Below are positions 32,520 through 40,663 of a stretch of 64,000 nt of DNA, piece by piece. The translations under genes and the position numbers were made by a program. Source of the stretch: SIG701 sp045539595 (GTDB taxonomy: Bacteria; Bacillota; Clostridia; Oscillospirales; CAG-272); the NCBI GenBank assembly GCA_045539595.1, contig JAZQFQ010000038.1:1-64000 (forward strand), written 5' to 3'. The stretch's first letter is position 1. Every line of letters begins with the position of its first letter. The notes under the pieces were generated by a model. The model worked only from the letters and a program-made list of their open reading frames with translations. It was not told where the DNA came from and did not search any database.

Positions 32520-33653
32520 ATGGATATTAATCTAATTCGAGAGTTTTCAAATCCACAAGGAATACCATATTGTGATGAAAAAATGACCTTCTTTTACGAC
32601 GAAACCGGCAACTGTGGGAAGTTCTCTTTAAACGAAGATGGAGTGAATGATCCTACAGCATTAAATAATGATTTTATTCTTGGCGGAGTTGCATTTATAG
32701 GTGATACCTGCCCCGCTGATCCGGATAAGTTAATATCTGATTTACGGCTTCAATCCAATGAACTAAAATTTAAGAATTTATACAAATCAGGCGACTTTAT
32801 TGCTTTTATGAAAAGCCGTCGAGCCAGTGTTTATATCGATTGGTTATATAATAGCGGTTTGTATATCCATTATGCCACAATCAATAATTTGTATTATGCA
32901 CTTGTCGATATGGTAGACTCCTTGTGGGAATCGCAACCACAGTTCGCATTTTCTTTTGAGTGGGTTATGCAGCTTAAATCGGCATTATATAACTTTTGCA
33001 AAGAACATCTGGCAGAAACTTTGAATTTGCTTTATAAATATCACTATCCGAATATTGATAAAAACAATACCGAGGATTTCAGTCGAGATTTTTGCAATCT
33101 TATACAAACCTATAACGATGAAGCAATGGAACAAGGGTTTTTGGTAGAATGCTTCCGTCAAATGTTAAAATATGCAGGGCGACATGGCGAACTTGTTTTT
33201 CTGCACGATAACGAAAGTAATATTCTCGTCGAGGAATATTATACGCTTTATCAGGGCAGGTGCTATACTTACAAATATTCGTTTCATCATTTTGACAATG
33301 AGAAGGTTATACTTGCTAAAATGCAAAAAACACCGATGACGGATAATGGGCAGCCATTTATAAACTATGATTTTATAGATTCAAAGCAAAATAAAATGAT
33401 ACAGGTTAGTGATGCATTTGTTGGCCTTATGGCAAAGATGTTTCAGTTTTTGGATGGCATATCTTTTGAAGCAATTGACCATTTAAAAACCGAGGAAAAT
33501 ACTGCGGCATTAATTAACCTTGCTAAAATAAACGCATTGATAGATCGTACAGATAAGTATCATCAAATGATGATACAAAACGCAAATGATATATATTTGA
33601 CGCAGCAAAGGATGCTAAAACTACAATCTTTAGAAAAGGCGGTGAAATTATGA
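32520..33653 (+). CDS. DUF3800-like protein
   Basis: A 377-residue protein whose ends match the DUF3800 pattern: near the start MTFFYDETGNCGKF with the acidic residue of an RNase H-like fold, then SNELKFKNLYKSGDFIAFMK, and late in the sequence KMIQVSDAFVGLMAKMFQFL, the family's final Asp helix. DUF3800 proteins are frequent in defence and mobile regions and are thought to be nucleases. RBS AAAGGAGG 8 bp before the ATG. Its last four bases overlap the ATG of an hsdR remnant, so the original gene order was probably this gene then hsdR. Confidence 0.65.
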   Translation: MDINLIREFSNPQGIPYCDEKMTFFYDETGNCGKFSLNEDGVNDPTALNNDFILGGVAFIGDTCPADPDKLISDLRLQSNELKFKNLYKSGDFIAFMKSRRASVYIDWLYNSGLYIHYATINNLYYALVDMVDSLWESQPQFAFSFEWVMQLKSALYNFCKEHLAETLNLLYKYHYPNIDKNNTEDFSRDFCNLIQTYNDEAMEQGFLVECFRQMLKYAGRHGELVFLHDNESNILVEEYYTLYQGRCYTYKYSFHHFDNEKVILAKMQKTPMTDNGQPFINYDFIDSKQNKMIQVSDAFVGLMAKMFQFLDGISFEAIDHLKTEENTAALINLAKINALIDRTDKYHQMMIQNANDIYLTQQRMLKLQSLEKAVKL

Positions 33654-33775
33654 GCTGGGAATATTCCGAAAATATCCTCGTTCAGAAAAACGCCGGCAAA
33701 GTCCTCTTGGACAAGCTGGGATGGGAGGTCGTGTTTGCCTACAATACTAGATTCTTGTCGGGAGTGATTGCTTGA
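33650..33775 (+). pseudogene. Remnant of an hsdR 5' end
   Basis: Forty-one codons starting MSWEYSENILVQKNAGKVLL. The first 33 match the start of the complete hsdR at 35207 (MSWEYSENILVQKSAGKVLR) at protein level, and about 85 of 98 bases match. Then the frame runs into unrelated sequence and stops at 33773. It marks where an earlier hsdR began, before the KAP gene and the present hsdR came in. Confidence 0.85.
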
Positions 33776-33797
33776 TGATTAAATTGGAGGTGTGAGT

Positions 33798-35162
33798 ATG
33801 GACAAGCTTGACATTCTTAACCGTGATGCTTTCGTGGAACAACTGTTGAAACTGATGGAATACATATCCACAAACAAAGCATCTACATGTTTTGCAATCA
33901 ATGGTGTATGGGGGTGCGGCAAAAGTTTTGTTTTGGATATATTCCAGGAAAAATTAGAGTTGATTCAGGCTGAAGAAACATCTACAGATAAATACTTTAT
34001 CGTTCGATACAACAGCTGGAAATTTGACTATTATGAAGAACCTTTGGTTGCTATTGTTTCGACAATGATGGCAGCCATCGAGGAAAAGACAAAGTTATTT
34101 CCCGACAGTCAAGAAAAACGTGAAATACTTGGCATGTTAAAAGCAACCGGTGTTGCTTTGCTTTCAATCGCCAATGATGCCTTGAAAGAAAGAACCGGAT
34201 TGGACTTTCAAAAGGCATACGAAATAGTCAAATCCGGCGAAAAAGAAGGCGCTGTAGCTTACGCAAGTGCGCATGACTACGATGTGTATTTTGGCTTCAA
34301 TAAAATGATTACTAAACTTGCAGAAATCCTTGCAGAAATCTCGAAAAAATACACAATCGTATTTATCGTTGATGAATTGGACAGATGTGTACCGGAGTAT
34401 GGCGTCAAGGTATTGGAGCGTCTGCATCACTTGACAGACAATCAAACGAATATCATAACGATAATAGCAATCGACAAACAGCAGTTGGTTGCAAGCGTGA
34501 GGCAATTATTCGGATTTGAAAATCCGGAAAAATATCTCGAGAAATTTATCAACTTTGAAATCGAATTAGACAATGGTTCTATTTCGGAGCGGATATTAGA
34601 AAAACATGTTGACTACATAGCGTTGTTCGATAAAGAGGTTTTTCAGTTTGATGATTCTGTAGAAGAATGCATACAGGCAATCTTCAAGGATATTGATGTT
34701 CGAACACAGGAGCAGCTTGTAAAGAAAGTCACAATTGCGCATAAGTTACTTTTCGTAGATAAAAAAGACTACTCGTTCATGTGTATGGAACTATTGATTT
34801 CAGTTATGATTTGCGTACACAAATATCAAGGTCTTTTTGTCAACGCATCTTTCAGCGGATCGTCATTTGAAAGGGTTTTTGCAGTACATCGAGCAGGAAT
34901 AACGCCTGTATTTTCTGAATTTTTTAAGGAAAAATTTGAATGTCTTAGTTTGAGAAAAACGCATTCATTTCCAAATGAGAAACCAACGTATTTGTTGTCA
35001 TCACAAGCAAGTCTCTACGGGGCGATTTTGTATACGTGGTGTTGGATGCACAGGGAGAGAGATGTTTCCTTTACACATACAAATGGTGACATTTATACAT
35101 CCATTAGCAATAATTACAAAGAACTGATAAAATTTGCAGAAATGATCAATTTGATGCAGTAA
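33798..35162 (+). CDS. KAP-family P-loop NTPase
   Basis: A 454-residue STAND-like NTPase of the KAP family. Walker A is NGVWGCGKSFVLDIF (about 35-49), Walker B is TIVFIVDELDRCVPEYGVKV (about 184-203), followed by ITIIAIDKQQLVASVRQLFG as a sensor region. Many bacterial KAP proteins have membrane helices between Walker A and B; here only one weakly hydrophobic stretch is seen (MLKATGVALLSIAND), so it is likely soluble. KAP NTPases occur in phage-defence loci. ATG 33798 has GGAGG 7 bp upstream. It separates two hsdR starts. Confidence 0.82.
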   Translation: MDKLDILNRDAFVEQLLKLMEYISTNKASTCFAINGVWGCGKSFVLDIFQEKLELIQAEETSTDKYFIVRYNSWKFDYYEEPLVAIVSTMMAAIEEKTKLFPDSQEKREILGMLKATGVALLSIANDALKERTGLDFQKAYEIVKSGEKEGAVAYASAHDYDVYFGFNKMITKLAEILAEISKKYTIVFIVDELDRCVPEYGVKVLERLHHLTDNQTNIITIIAIDKQQLVASVRQLFGFENPEKYLEKFINFEIELDNGSISERILEKHVDYIALFDKEVFQFDDSVEECIQAIFKDIDVRTQEQLVKKVTIAHKLLFVDKKDYSFMCMELLISVMICVHKYQGLFVNASFSGSSFERVFAVHRAGITPVFSEFFKEKFECLSLRKTHSFPNEKPTYLLSSQASLYGAILYTWCWMHRERDVSFTHTNGDIYTSISNNYKELIKFAEMINLMQ

Positions 35163-35206
35163 AAAAATCTCGTCATAACATTTAATACAAAAAACGGAGG
35201 CATATA

Positions 35207-38200
35207 ATGAGCTGGGAATATTCCGAAAATATACTTGTCCAGAAAAGCGCGGGAAAAGTCCTGCGGGACAAACTGGGCTGGGAGGTCGTGTTTGCCTACG
35301 ATACGGAACAGTTGGGCGAAAACGGCACACTGGGCAGAAAATCATACAAGGAGATCGTTTTGACGCGATACCTGCGCTGCGCTCTCTTTGACAATAACGA
35401 TTGGATGACGGACGAATACGCTGATTCTGCCGTCAAGACCCTTTGCGCCTATACGGCATCTACCACGCTCATGCAGATTAATGAAGAGAAATATTCCATG
35501 CTCCGTGACGGTATCCCCGTTCAAGTGAAAAAGCCCGACGGCACTTTTGAATCCCGCAATGCTGCCGTGTTCAATTTTGCAGAACCATTGAAAAATCATT
35601 TTCTTGCCGTACAGGAAATGAAGATACACGGCGAGCTTTACCGCCGCAGAACCGATATCGTCGGCTTTGTCAACGGTATTCCGCTTCTGTTTGTAGAGTT
35701 GAAAAAGCAGAACGTGGATGTAAAGAACGCCTATGATTGCAACTATACCGATTATCTCTCCACCATCCCTCAACTCTTCCATTTCAATGCCTTTTTGATG
35801 CTTTCCAACGGTCTTGAAGCCAAGGTCGGCACAATGGGTTCGAAGTATGAGTTTTTCCACGAATGGAAGCGTCTCAAAGAGGACGAAGTGGGCGCGGTTG
35901 ACCTTGAAACCATGCTTCTCGGAATCTGCAATAAGCAGAATTTTATGGATCTGTTTGAGAACTTCATTCTTTTCGATCATTCGGGCGGAAGATGTGCAAA
36001 GATTTTCGCGCGTAACCATCAATACCTCGGCGTAAACGAAGCGGTGGAGTCCTACAAAGCAAGAAAGCTGAAAAACGGTAAACTCGGCGTATTTTGGCAC
36101 ACTCAGGGTAGCGGAAAGAGCTATTCGATGGTGTTCTTGGCGCAAAAGATTCGCCGTCAGTTTACGGGTAGCCCGACCTTTGTGATACTCACCGATCGTG
36201 ACGAGCTGAACAAGCAGATCAGCGACACCTTTGAGGCCTGCGGTTGTCTGTCTGGCAAGGCTCGACAGTACATCCCATCAAGCGGAGCAAAGCTCTATGA
36301 AATGCTCCGCGGCAATCCGAGCTTTATCTTCACATTGATTCAGAAATTCAATGATGAGAATGTAACGCCGATCACGCCCGACCACGATATTATCATTCTG
36401 TCTGATGAGGCACATCGTTCTCAAAACGGTATTTTTGCCGACAATATGTGTCGTGTGCTTCCGATCGCATCTCGTATTGGATTTACTGGTACACCGCTGT
36501 TTAAGTACGATAATATTACCGAGAGAACCTTTGGTACATACGTATCAATCTACGATTTCAAGCGTGCAGTAGATGACGGTGCAACCGTTCCACTCTACTA
36601 CGAAAACCGCAGCGATATGCTGCAGATCACCAATCCCGAGATCAATGATGAGCTTCTTGATGCCATTGAGGCGGCAGACCTCGACGTCAACCAGCAGGCA
36701 AAGCTCGAGCTTGAATTGGCAAAGGATATTCACATCATCACATCCGAGCCTCGTCTTGATACCATTGCCAAGGATTTTGTGGAGCATTACTCTGATCTTT
36801 GGACAACGGGTAAGGCAATGTTCGTGTGCGTAAACAAGGTAACTTGTGTGCGTATGTATAATCTTGCTCAGAAATACTGGACAGAAAAGATTTCTGCTTT
36901 GGAAAAAGAACTGAAAGCTGTTACGCAGCAGGAAGCCCAAGAACTCGAACGCAAGATCGCTTGGATGAAGGAAACCGAAATGGCGGTGATCGTAAGCCAG
37001 GAACAAAATGAAATCCAGACATTCAATAACTGGGGTCTTGATATTCTTCCTCACCGCACCAAGATGGAAAAACGTGAGATGGATAAAGAGTTCAAGGACT
37101 CCGATAACCCATTCCGTATTGTCTTCGTTTGCGCCATGTGGCTGACGGGGTTTGATGTGAAATCCCTTGCGACTATCTATTTGGACAAGCCCTTGAAGGC
37201 TCATACCTTAATGCAGACGATTGCTCGTGCTAACCGAGTTTGCGACGGCAAGAGTAACGGCCTTGTGGTTGACTATATCGGCGTTGTTAAAGCACTTCGT
37301 CAAGCTCTCGCGGATTATACCGCCGAAAAGGGCGGCAAACCCGGCGACGATCCTGCACCCGACAAATCCGAGTTGATTGCAAAGATTATGAGCACGATTG
37401 AGAATATTGATGCTTATATGGCAGAGCATGACTTCTCACTCAAATCCTTGGTTGAAGCCGATGATTTCGCAAAACTCGCTTTAGTTGCATCAGGTGCAAA
37501 CGCTATGTGCGCTACCGACGAGATCAAAAAACGATTTGAGATACAGGCACGTGAACTGTTCCGTATGTTCAAATACATAGAAAAAGGCGAAGTGTCCGAC
37601 GAAACTGTTCATTACAAGAATGCGATCAGTGCCGTATACGATCAGCTTCAAGAAAAGCGTGTTCACGCCGACAACTCCGCGTTGATGGCTCATATCAATC
37701 AGATTGTAAGTGAGTACGTTGCAGTTGTTTATACGGGTGCGGAAGGCCTTGTTGAGAGCAAGAAATTTGATATTAGCAACATTGATTTTGACCGTCTGCG
37801 CCGCGAGTTTGAAAGAGTGCAGAACAAGAATTTGCTTCTCAAGGATTTACAAGCTCTTGTCGAGCAACGCCTCGCTCAAATGATGCGTAATAATCCCTTG
37901 CGTATTGACTATTATCAGCGTTATCAGGATATCGTTGACGAGTACAACAAAGACAACAAGAAGGATGAAATTGCTATTGTCTTTGAGAATCTTATGAAGC
38001 TTGTAAATGACCTTGACGAAGAACAGAAGCGTTACGTTAAGGAAGGTTTTGATAGTGATGAGGAACTCTCTATTTTCGACCTCTTGATCAGTGGACAGTC
38101 GCTTTCAAAAGATGACATTAAAAAGGTTAAGAAGCTGGCGCAGGAAATGCTGACAAAGATAAAAGCCCGTATTCACGAGCTTGACCATTGGCGTGATAAG

Positions 38201-38341
38201 GAAGATACACAGTCTATCATTAGCGTGTTGATTCGCGATTTGCTGTGGCAAGACTTGCCTGAATCTTACGAGGACAAGGCAATAGAACTGTATCGTCAGC
38301 AGATTTATGAGTATGTTTATCAAACATATCCTGCAGCGTGA
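35207..38341 (+). CDS. hsdR: Type I restriction-modification system, restriction subunit
   Basis: A 1044-residue HsdR. The nuclease domain near the N-terminus has RRTDIVGFVNGIPLLFVELK (about 146-165), the D...ExK core. The helicase motor has Walker A HTQGSGKSYSMVFLAQK (about 297-313), DEAH in IILSDEAHRSQ (near 400), GFTGTPL and a final helicase motif ARANRVCDG. It translocates and cuts unmodified DNA together with HsdM and HsdS. The C-terminal third is helical for docking. RBS GGAGG 7 bp before the ATG. Codon use and GC resemble hsdM, not the five genes between. Confidence 0.93.
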   Translation: MSWEYSENILVQKSAGKVLRDKLGWEVVFAYDTEQLGENGTLGRKSYKEIVLTRYLRCALFDNNDWMTDEYADSAVKTLCAYTASTTLMQINEEKYSMLRDGIPVQVKKPDGTFESRNAAVFNFAEPLKNHFLAVQEMKIHGELYRRRTDIVGFVNGIPLLFVELKKQNVDVKNAYDCNYTDYLSTIPQLFHFNAFLMLSNGLEAKVGTMGSKYEFFHEWKRLKEDEVGAVDLETMLLGICNKQNFMDLFENFILFDHSGGRCAKIFARNHQYLGVNEAVESYKARKLKNGKLGVFWHTQGSGKSYSMVFLAQKIRRQFTGSPTFVILTDRDELNKQISDTFEACGCLSGKARQYIPSSGAKLYEMLRGNPSFIFTLIQKFNDENVTPITPDHDIIILSDEAHRSQNGIFADNMCRVLPIASRIGFTGTPLFKYDNITERTFGTYVSIYDFKRAVDDGATVPLYYENRSDMLQITNPEINDELLDAIEAADLDVNQQAKLELELAKDIHIITSEPRLDTIAKDFVEHYSDLWTTGKAMFVCVNKVTCVRMYNLAQKYWTEKISALEKELKAVTQQEAQELERKIAWMKETEMAVIVSQEQNEIQTFNNWGLDILPHRTKMEKREMDKEFKDSDNPFRIVFVCAMWLTGFDVKSLATIYLDKPLKAHTLMQTIARANRVCDGKSNGLVVDYIGVVKALRQALADYTAEKGGKPGDDPAPDKSELIAKIMSTIENIDAYMAEHDFSLKSLVEADDFAKLALVASGANAMCATDEIKKRFEIQARELFRMFKYIEKGEVSDETVHYKNAISAVYDQLQEKRVHADNSALMAHINQIVSEYVAVVYTGAEGLVESKKFDISNIDFDRLRREFERVQNKNLLLKDLQALVEQRLAQMMRNNPLRIDYYQRYQDIVDEYNKDNKKDEIAIVFENLMKLVNDLDEEQKRYVKEGFDSDEELSIFDLLISGQSLSKDDIKKVKKLAQEMLTKIKARIHELDHWRDKEDTQSIISVLIRDLLWQDLPESYEDKAIELYRQQIYEYVYQTYPAA

Positions 38342-38376
38342 AAATCTGAATCTTAAAAAAGCTTGGAGGCACACCT

Positions 38377-39375
38377 ATGCCACTACAAATCATACGAAAC
38401 GATATTACAAAAATGCAGGTGGATGCGATTGTCAACGCTGCCAATGAATCTCTGCTCGGCGGTGGTGGCGTGGACGGTTGCATTCATCGTGCCGCCGGAG
38501 CTGAACTCCTTGCCGAATGTCGCACGCTTGGCGGCTGCAAGACGGGATGTGCCAAGATAACAAAAGGATACCGCCTGCCGGCAAAATATGTCATACATAC
38601 CGTCGGCCCAATCTACAAGGACGGAAATCAAGGCGAGCAAGCATTACTTGAAAGTTGCTATAAAACCTCATTACAGCTTGCAAAGGAGTATGGCTGTGAA
38701 TCGGTGGCGTTTCCGCTGATTTCGTCGGGCGTGTACGGCTACCCAAAGGACAAGGCGCTGAAGGTTGCAGTCGATATGATCAGCAGCTTTCTCCTTGAAA
38801 ACGAGATGACCGTGTACATCGTGATTTTTGACAAAGCCGCGTATCAGATCGGCGAAAAGCTGTTTTCCGACATTGCCGAATACATCGACGATCATTATGT
38901 GGACGAGCATACCGATGCGCGCCGTGAGCGTTTCCGTATGAACGCTCAAATGAAGCCATTTATGGCAATGGACGAGCCTTGCGAGTGCAAGGAAATGGCA
39001 GTCGGTAGTGGGCTTGACGATGCGCTTTCGCAGATGGATGAGAGCTTTTCCGAAATGCTTCTCCGCAAGATCGACGAGAGGGGAATGACCGATGCACAGT
39101 GCTATAAAAAAGCAAATATTGACCGGAAGCTGTTCTCGAAAATCCGCAGTGACGTGAACTACAAGCCTTCAAAGCCGACCGTTCTTGCCTTTGCCATTTC
39201 ACTGGAACTTTCCCTTGCCGAAACAAAAGATATGCTGATGAAGGCAGGCTTTGCGCTGTCGCACAGCAATAAGTTTGACATCATCATTGAATATTTCATC
39301 AAAAACGGAAATTACAATATCTTTGAGATCAACGAGGCGTTGTTTGCCTTTGACCAAAGTCTGTTAGGAGCGTGA
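38377..39375 (+). CDS. Macro-domain protein with C-terminal helical domain
   Basis: A 332-residue protein. The macro domain (1-170) has the ADP-ribose site VDAIVNAANESLLGGGGVDG and HTVGPIYKDG, with FPLISSGVYGYP near 111; such domains remove ADP-ribose or O-acetyl groups. The C-terminal part (about 215-332) has LLRKIDERGMTDAQCYKKAN, then RKLFSKIRSDVNYKPSKPTV and ETKDMLMKAGFALSHSNKFD, which looks like a helix-turn-helix of a kind known in Firmicute macro proteins. RBS TTGGAGG. It starts 35 bp after hsdR, and the ArsC-like gene follows after 4 bp. Confidence 0.82.
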   Translation: MPLQIIRNDITKMQVDAIVNAANESLLGGGGVDGCIHRAAGAELLAECRTLGGCKTGCAKITKGYRLPAKYVIHTVGPIYKDGNQGEQALLESCYKTSLQLAKEYGCESVAFPLISSGVYGYPKDKALKVAVDMISSFLLENEMTVYIVIFDKAAYQIGEKLFSDIAEYIDDHYVDEHTDARRERFRMNAQMKPFMAMDEPCECKEMAVGSGLDDALSQMDESFSEMLLRKIDERGMTDAQCYKKANIDRKLFSKIRSDVNYKPSKPTVLAFAISLELSLAETKDMLMKAGFALSHSNKFDIIIEYFIKNGNYNIFEINEALFAFDQSLLGA

Positions 39376-39379
39376 TACA

Positions 39380-39736
39380 ATGTTGAAATTTATCTGTTAC
39401 CCCAAGTGCACCACCTGCCAAAAGGCGAAAAAGTGGCTGGATGACAACAAAATCGAATACGAATTACGGGATATAAAACTTGACAATCCTACCCTCGAAG
39501 AATTGACAGAATGGTATAAGAAAAGCGGATTGCCGCTGAAAAAATTCTTCAACACAAGCGGTCTGCTCTATAAGTCGCTTGAACTGAAAGACAAGCTTCC
39601 AATCATGACCGAGGATGAAATGCTGAAGCTTCTTGCAACCGACGGCATGCTTGTAAAAAGACCGCTGCTTATCGGACAAGATTTTGTCCTCGTTGGATTC
39701 AAGGAAGCCGAGTGGAAAGAAAAACTGAATTCATAA
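39380..39736 (+). CDS. ArsC/Spx/MgsR-family protein
   Basis: A 118-residue thioredoxin-fold protein. The start MLKFICYPKCTTCQKAKKWL has a CxxC (Cys near 10 and 13), followed by EYELRDIKLDNPTLEELTEW and LVKRPLLIGQDFVLVGF with the usual cis-Pro. Members include arsenate reductases and the redox regulators Spx and MgsR. The RPLL form fits YffB/Spx-like proteins, and no arsenic genes are near. It is co-transcribed with the macro protein (4-bp gap). Redox or regulatory role inferred. Confidence 0.82.
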   Translation: MLKFICYPKCTTCQKAKKWLDDNKIEYELRDIKLDNPTLEELTEWYKKSGLPLKKFFNTSGLLYKSLELKDKLPIMTEDEMLKLLATDGMLVKRPLLIGQDFVLVGFKEAEWKEKLNS

Positions 39737-39756
39737 TTGTCGCCTGTCATGCGACC

Positions 39757-39810
39757 AAACCTCTCTTATTTTGATGTAAAATATAGGCATCAAATGAAAG
39801 AGAGGTTTTT
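39757..39810 (+). terminator. Hairpin with U-tract that includes the vWA ribosome binding site
   Basis: AAACCTCTCTT (from 39757) pairs with AAGAGAGGTTT (to 39808), with inner TTTGATG/CATCAAA, then TTTTTATT and the vWA start codon at 39814. The only RBS-like GAGAGG of the vWA gene lies in the 3' arm. It looks like a terminator that could also shut off translation. Confidence 0.7.
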
Positions 39811-39813
39811 ATT

Positions 39814-40464
39814 ATGAAAAACAACATCACCGAACTCGTATTTATCCTTGACCGCAGCGGATCAATGGCAGGACTTGAAAGCGATACCATCGGCGGATTC
39901 AACGCGATGATCGAAAAGCAAAAGAAGATTGATGGCAAGTGCTTTGTGTCTACCGTGCTGTTTGATAACGCAAGCGAAGTGCTCCACGACAGAGTTGACC
40001 TTGCGGCGATTCAGCTGATGACCGACAAAAACTACACCGTGGGCGGCTGTACTGCGCTCATTGATGCAATCGGCGGCGCGATTCATCACATCGGAAACAT
40101 CCACAAATACGCGCGTCCCGAGGATGTTCCAGAGCATACGGTGTTTGTGATTACCACCGACGGCATGGAGAATGCAAGCCACAGATATACCGCCGATAAA
40201 GTCAAAAATATGGTGCAGAGGCAGACCGAAAAATTCGGATGGGAATTCTTGTTTCTCGGCGCAAACATTGATGCGGTGGAAACGGCAAACAACATCGGAA
40301 TTGCCAAAGACAGGGCCGTCAACTTCCACAGCGATAAAGAAGGCACCGCACTCAATTATTCCGTGATGAGTGAAGCGATTTGTAGTGTCAGGTGTGCGAA
40401 ACCGCTTACGGCAGATTGGAAAGCGGAGATTGACCGGGACTACAAGAGCAGAAAGAAAAAGTAA
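39814..40464 (+). CDS. von Willebrand factor A-domain protein
   Basis: A 216-residue single vWA domain. The metal-ion adhesion site is complete: DRSGSM near residue 14, Thr in GGCTALIDAIGG near 75, and Asp in ITTDGMENAS near 114. Cytoplasmic vWA proteins often work as metal-dependent partners of ATPases or in stress and tellurite-type loci. There is no signal peptide. The C-terminus is very basic (YKSRKKK). It is close to the macro and ArsC-like genes but separated by a hairpin that may be an attenuator. Partner unknown. Confidence 0.83.
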   Translation: MKNNITELVFILDRSGSMAGLESDTIGGFNAMIEKQKKIDGKCFVSTVLFDNASEVLHDRVDLAAIQLMTDKNYTVGGCTALIDAIGGAIHHIGNIHKYARPEDVPEHTVFVITTDGMENASHRYTADKVKNMVQRQTEKFGWEFLFLGANIDAVETANNIGIAKDRAVNFHSDKEGTALNYSVMSEAICSVRCAKPLTADWKAEIDRDYKSRKKK

Positions 40465-40480
40465 GAGGAAAGTAAAACAA

Positions 40481-40534
40481 AACTTCTGCAGATTTAGAGG
40501 AAACCTTAAAATCTGCAGAAGTTATTTCTTTTTT
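40481..40534 (+). terminator. Terminator after the vWA gene
   Basis: AACTTCTGCAGATTT (40481-40495) and AAATCTGCAGAAGTT (40509-40523), 15 perfect pairs, then ATTTCTTTTTT. Confidence 0.9.
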
Positions 40535-40580
40535 GACTTATCAATATACCGAACAATTACAACCATTGTTCCTCAAATCA

Positions 40581-40609
40581 TTGACATTGTGCCGATAATG
40601 TGCTATAAT
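40581..40609 (+). promoter_or_regulatory. Consensus promoter of the fic gene with shared spacer motif
   Basis: TTGACA (40581-40586), a 17-bp spacer, TATAAT (40604-40609). The spacer holds TGCCGATAATGTGCTA overlapping the -10, a near match to 20739-20754 before the hydrolase-rhodanese gene. A regulator binding there would block RNA polymerase. Confidence 0.8.
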
Positions 40610-40663
40610 TAAACTGATATAGTATAAAAATTCCCACTCTTACAGATAAAGAGGTGCAGATAT

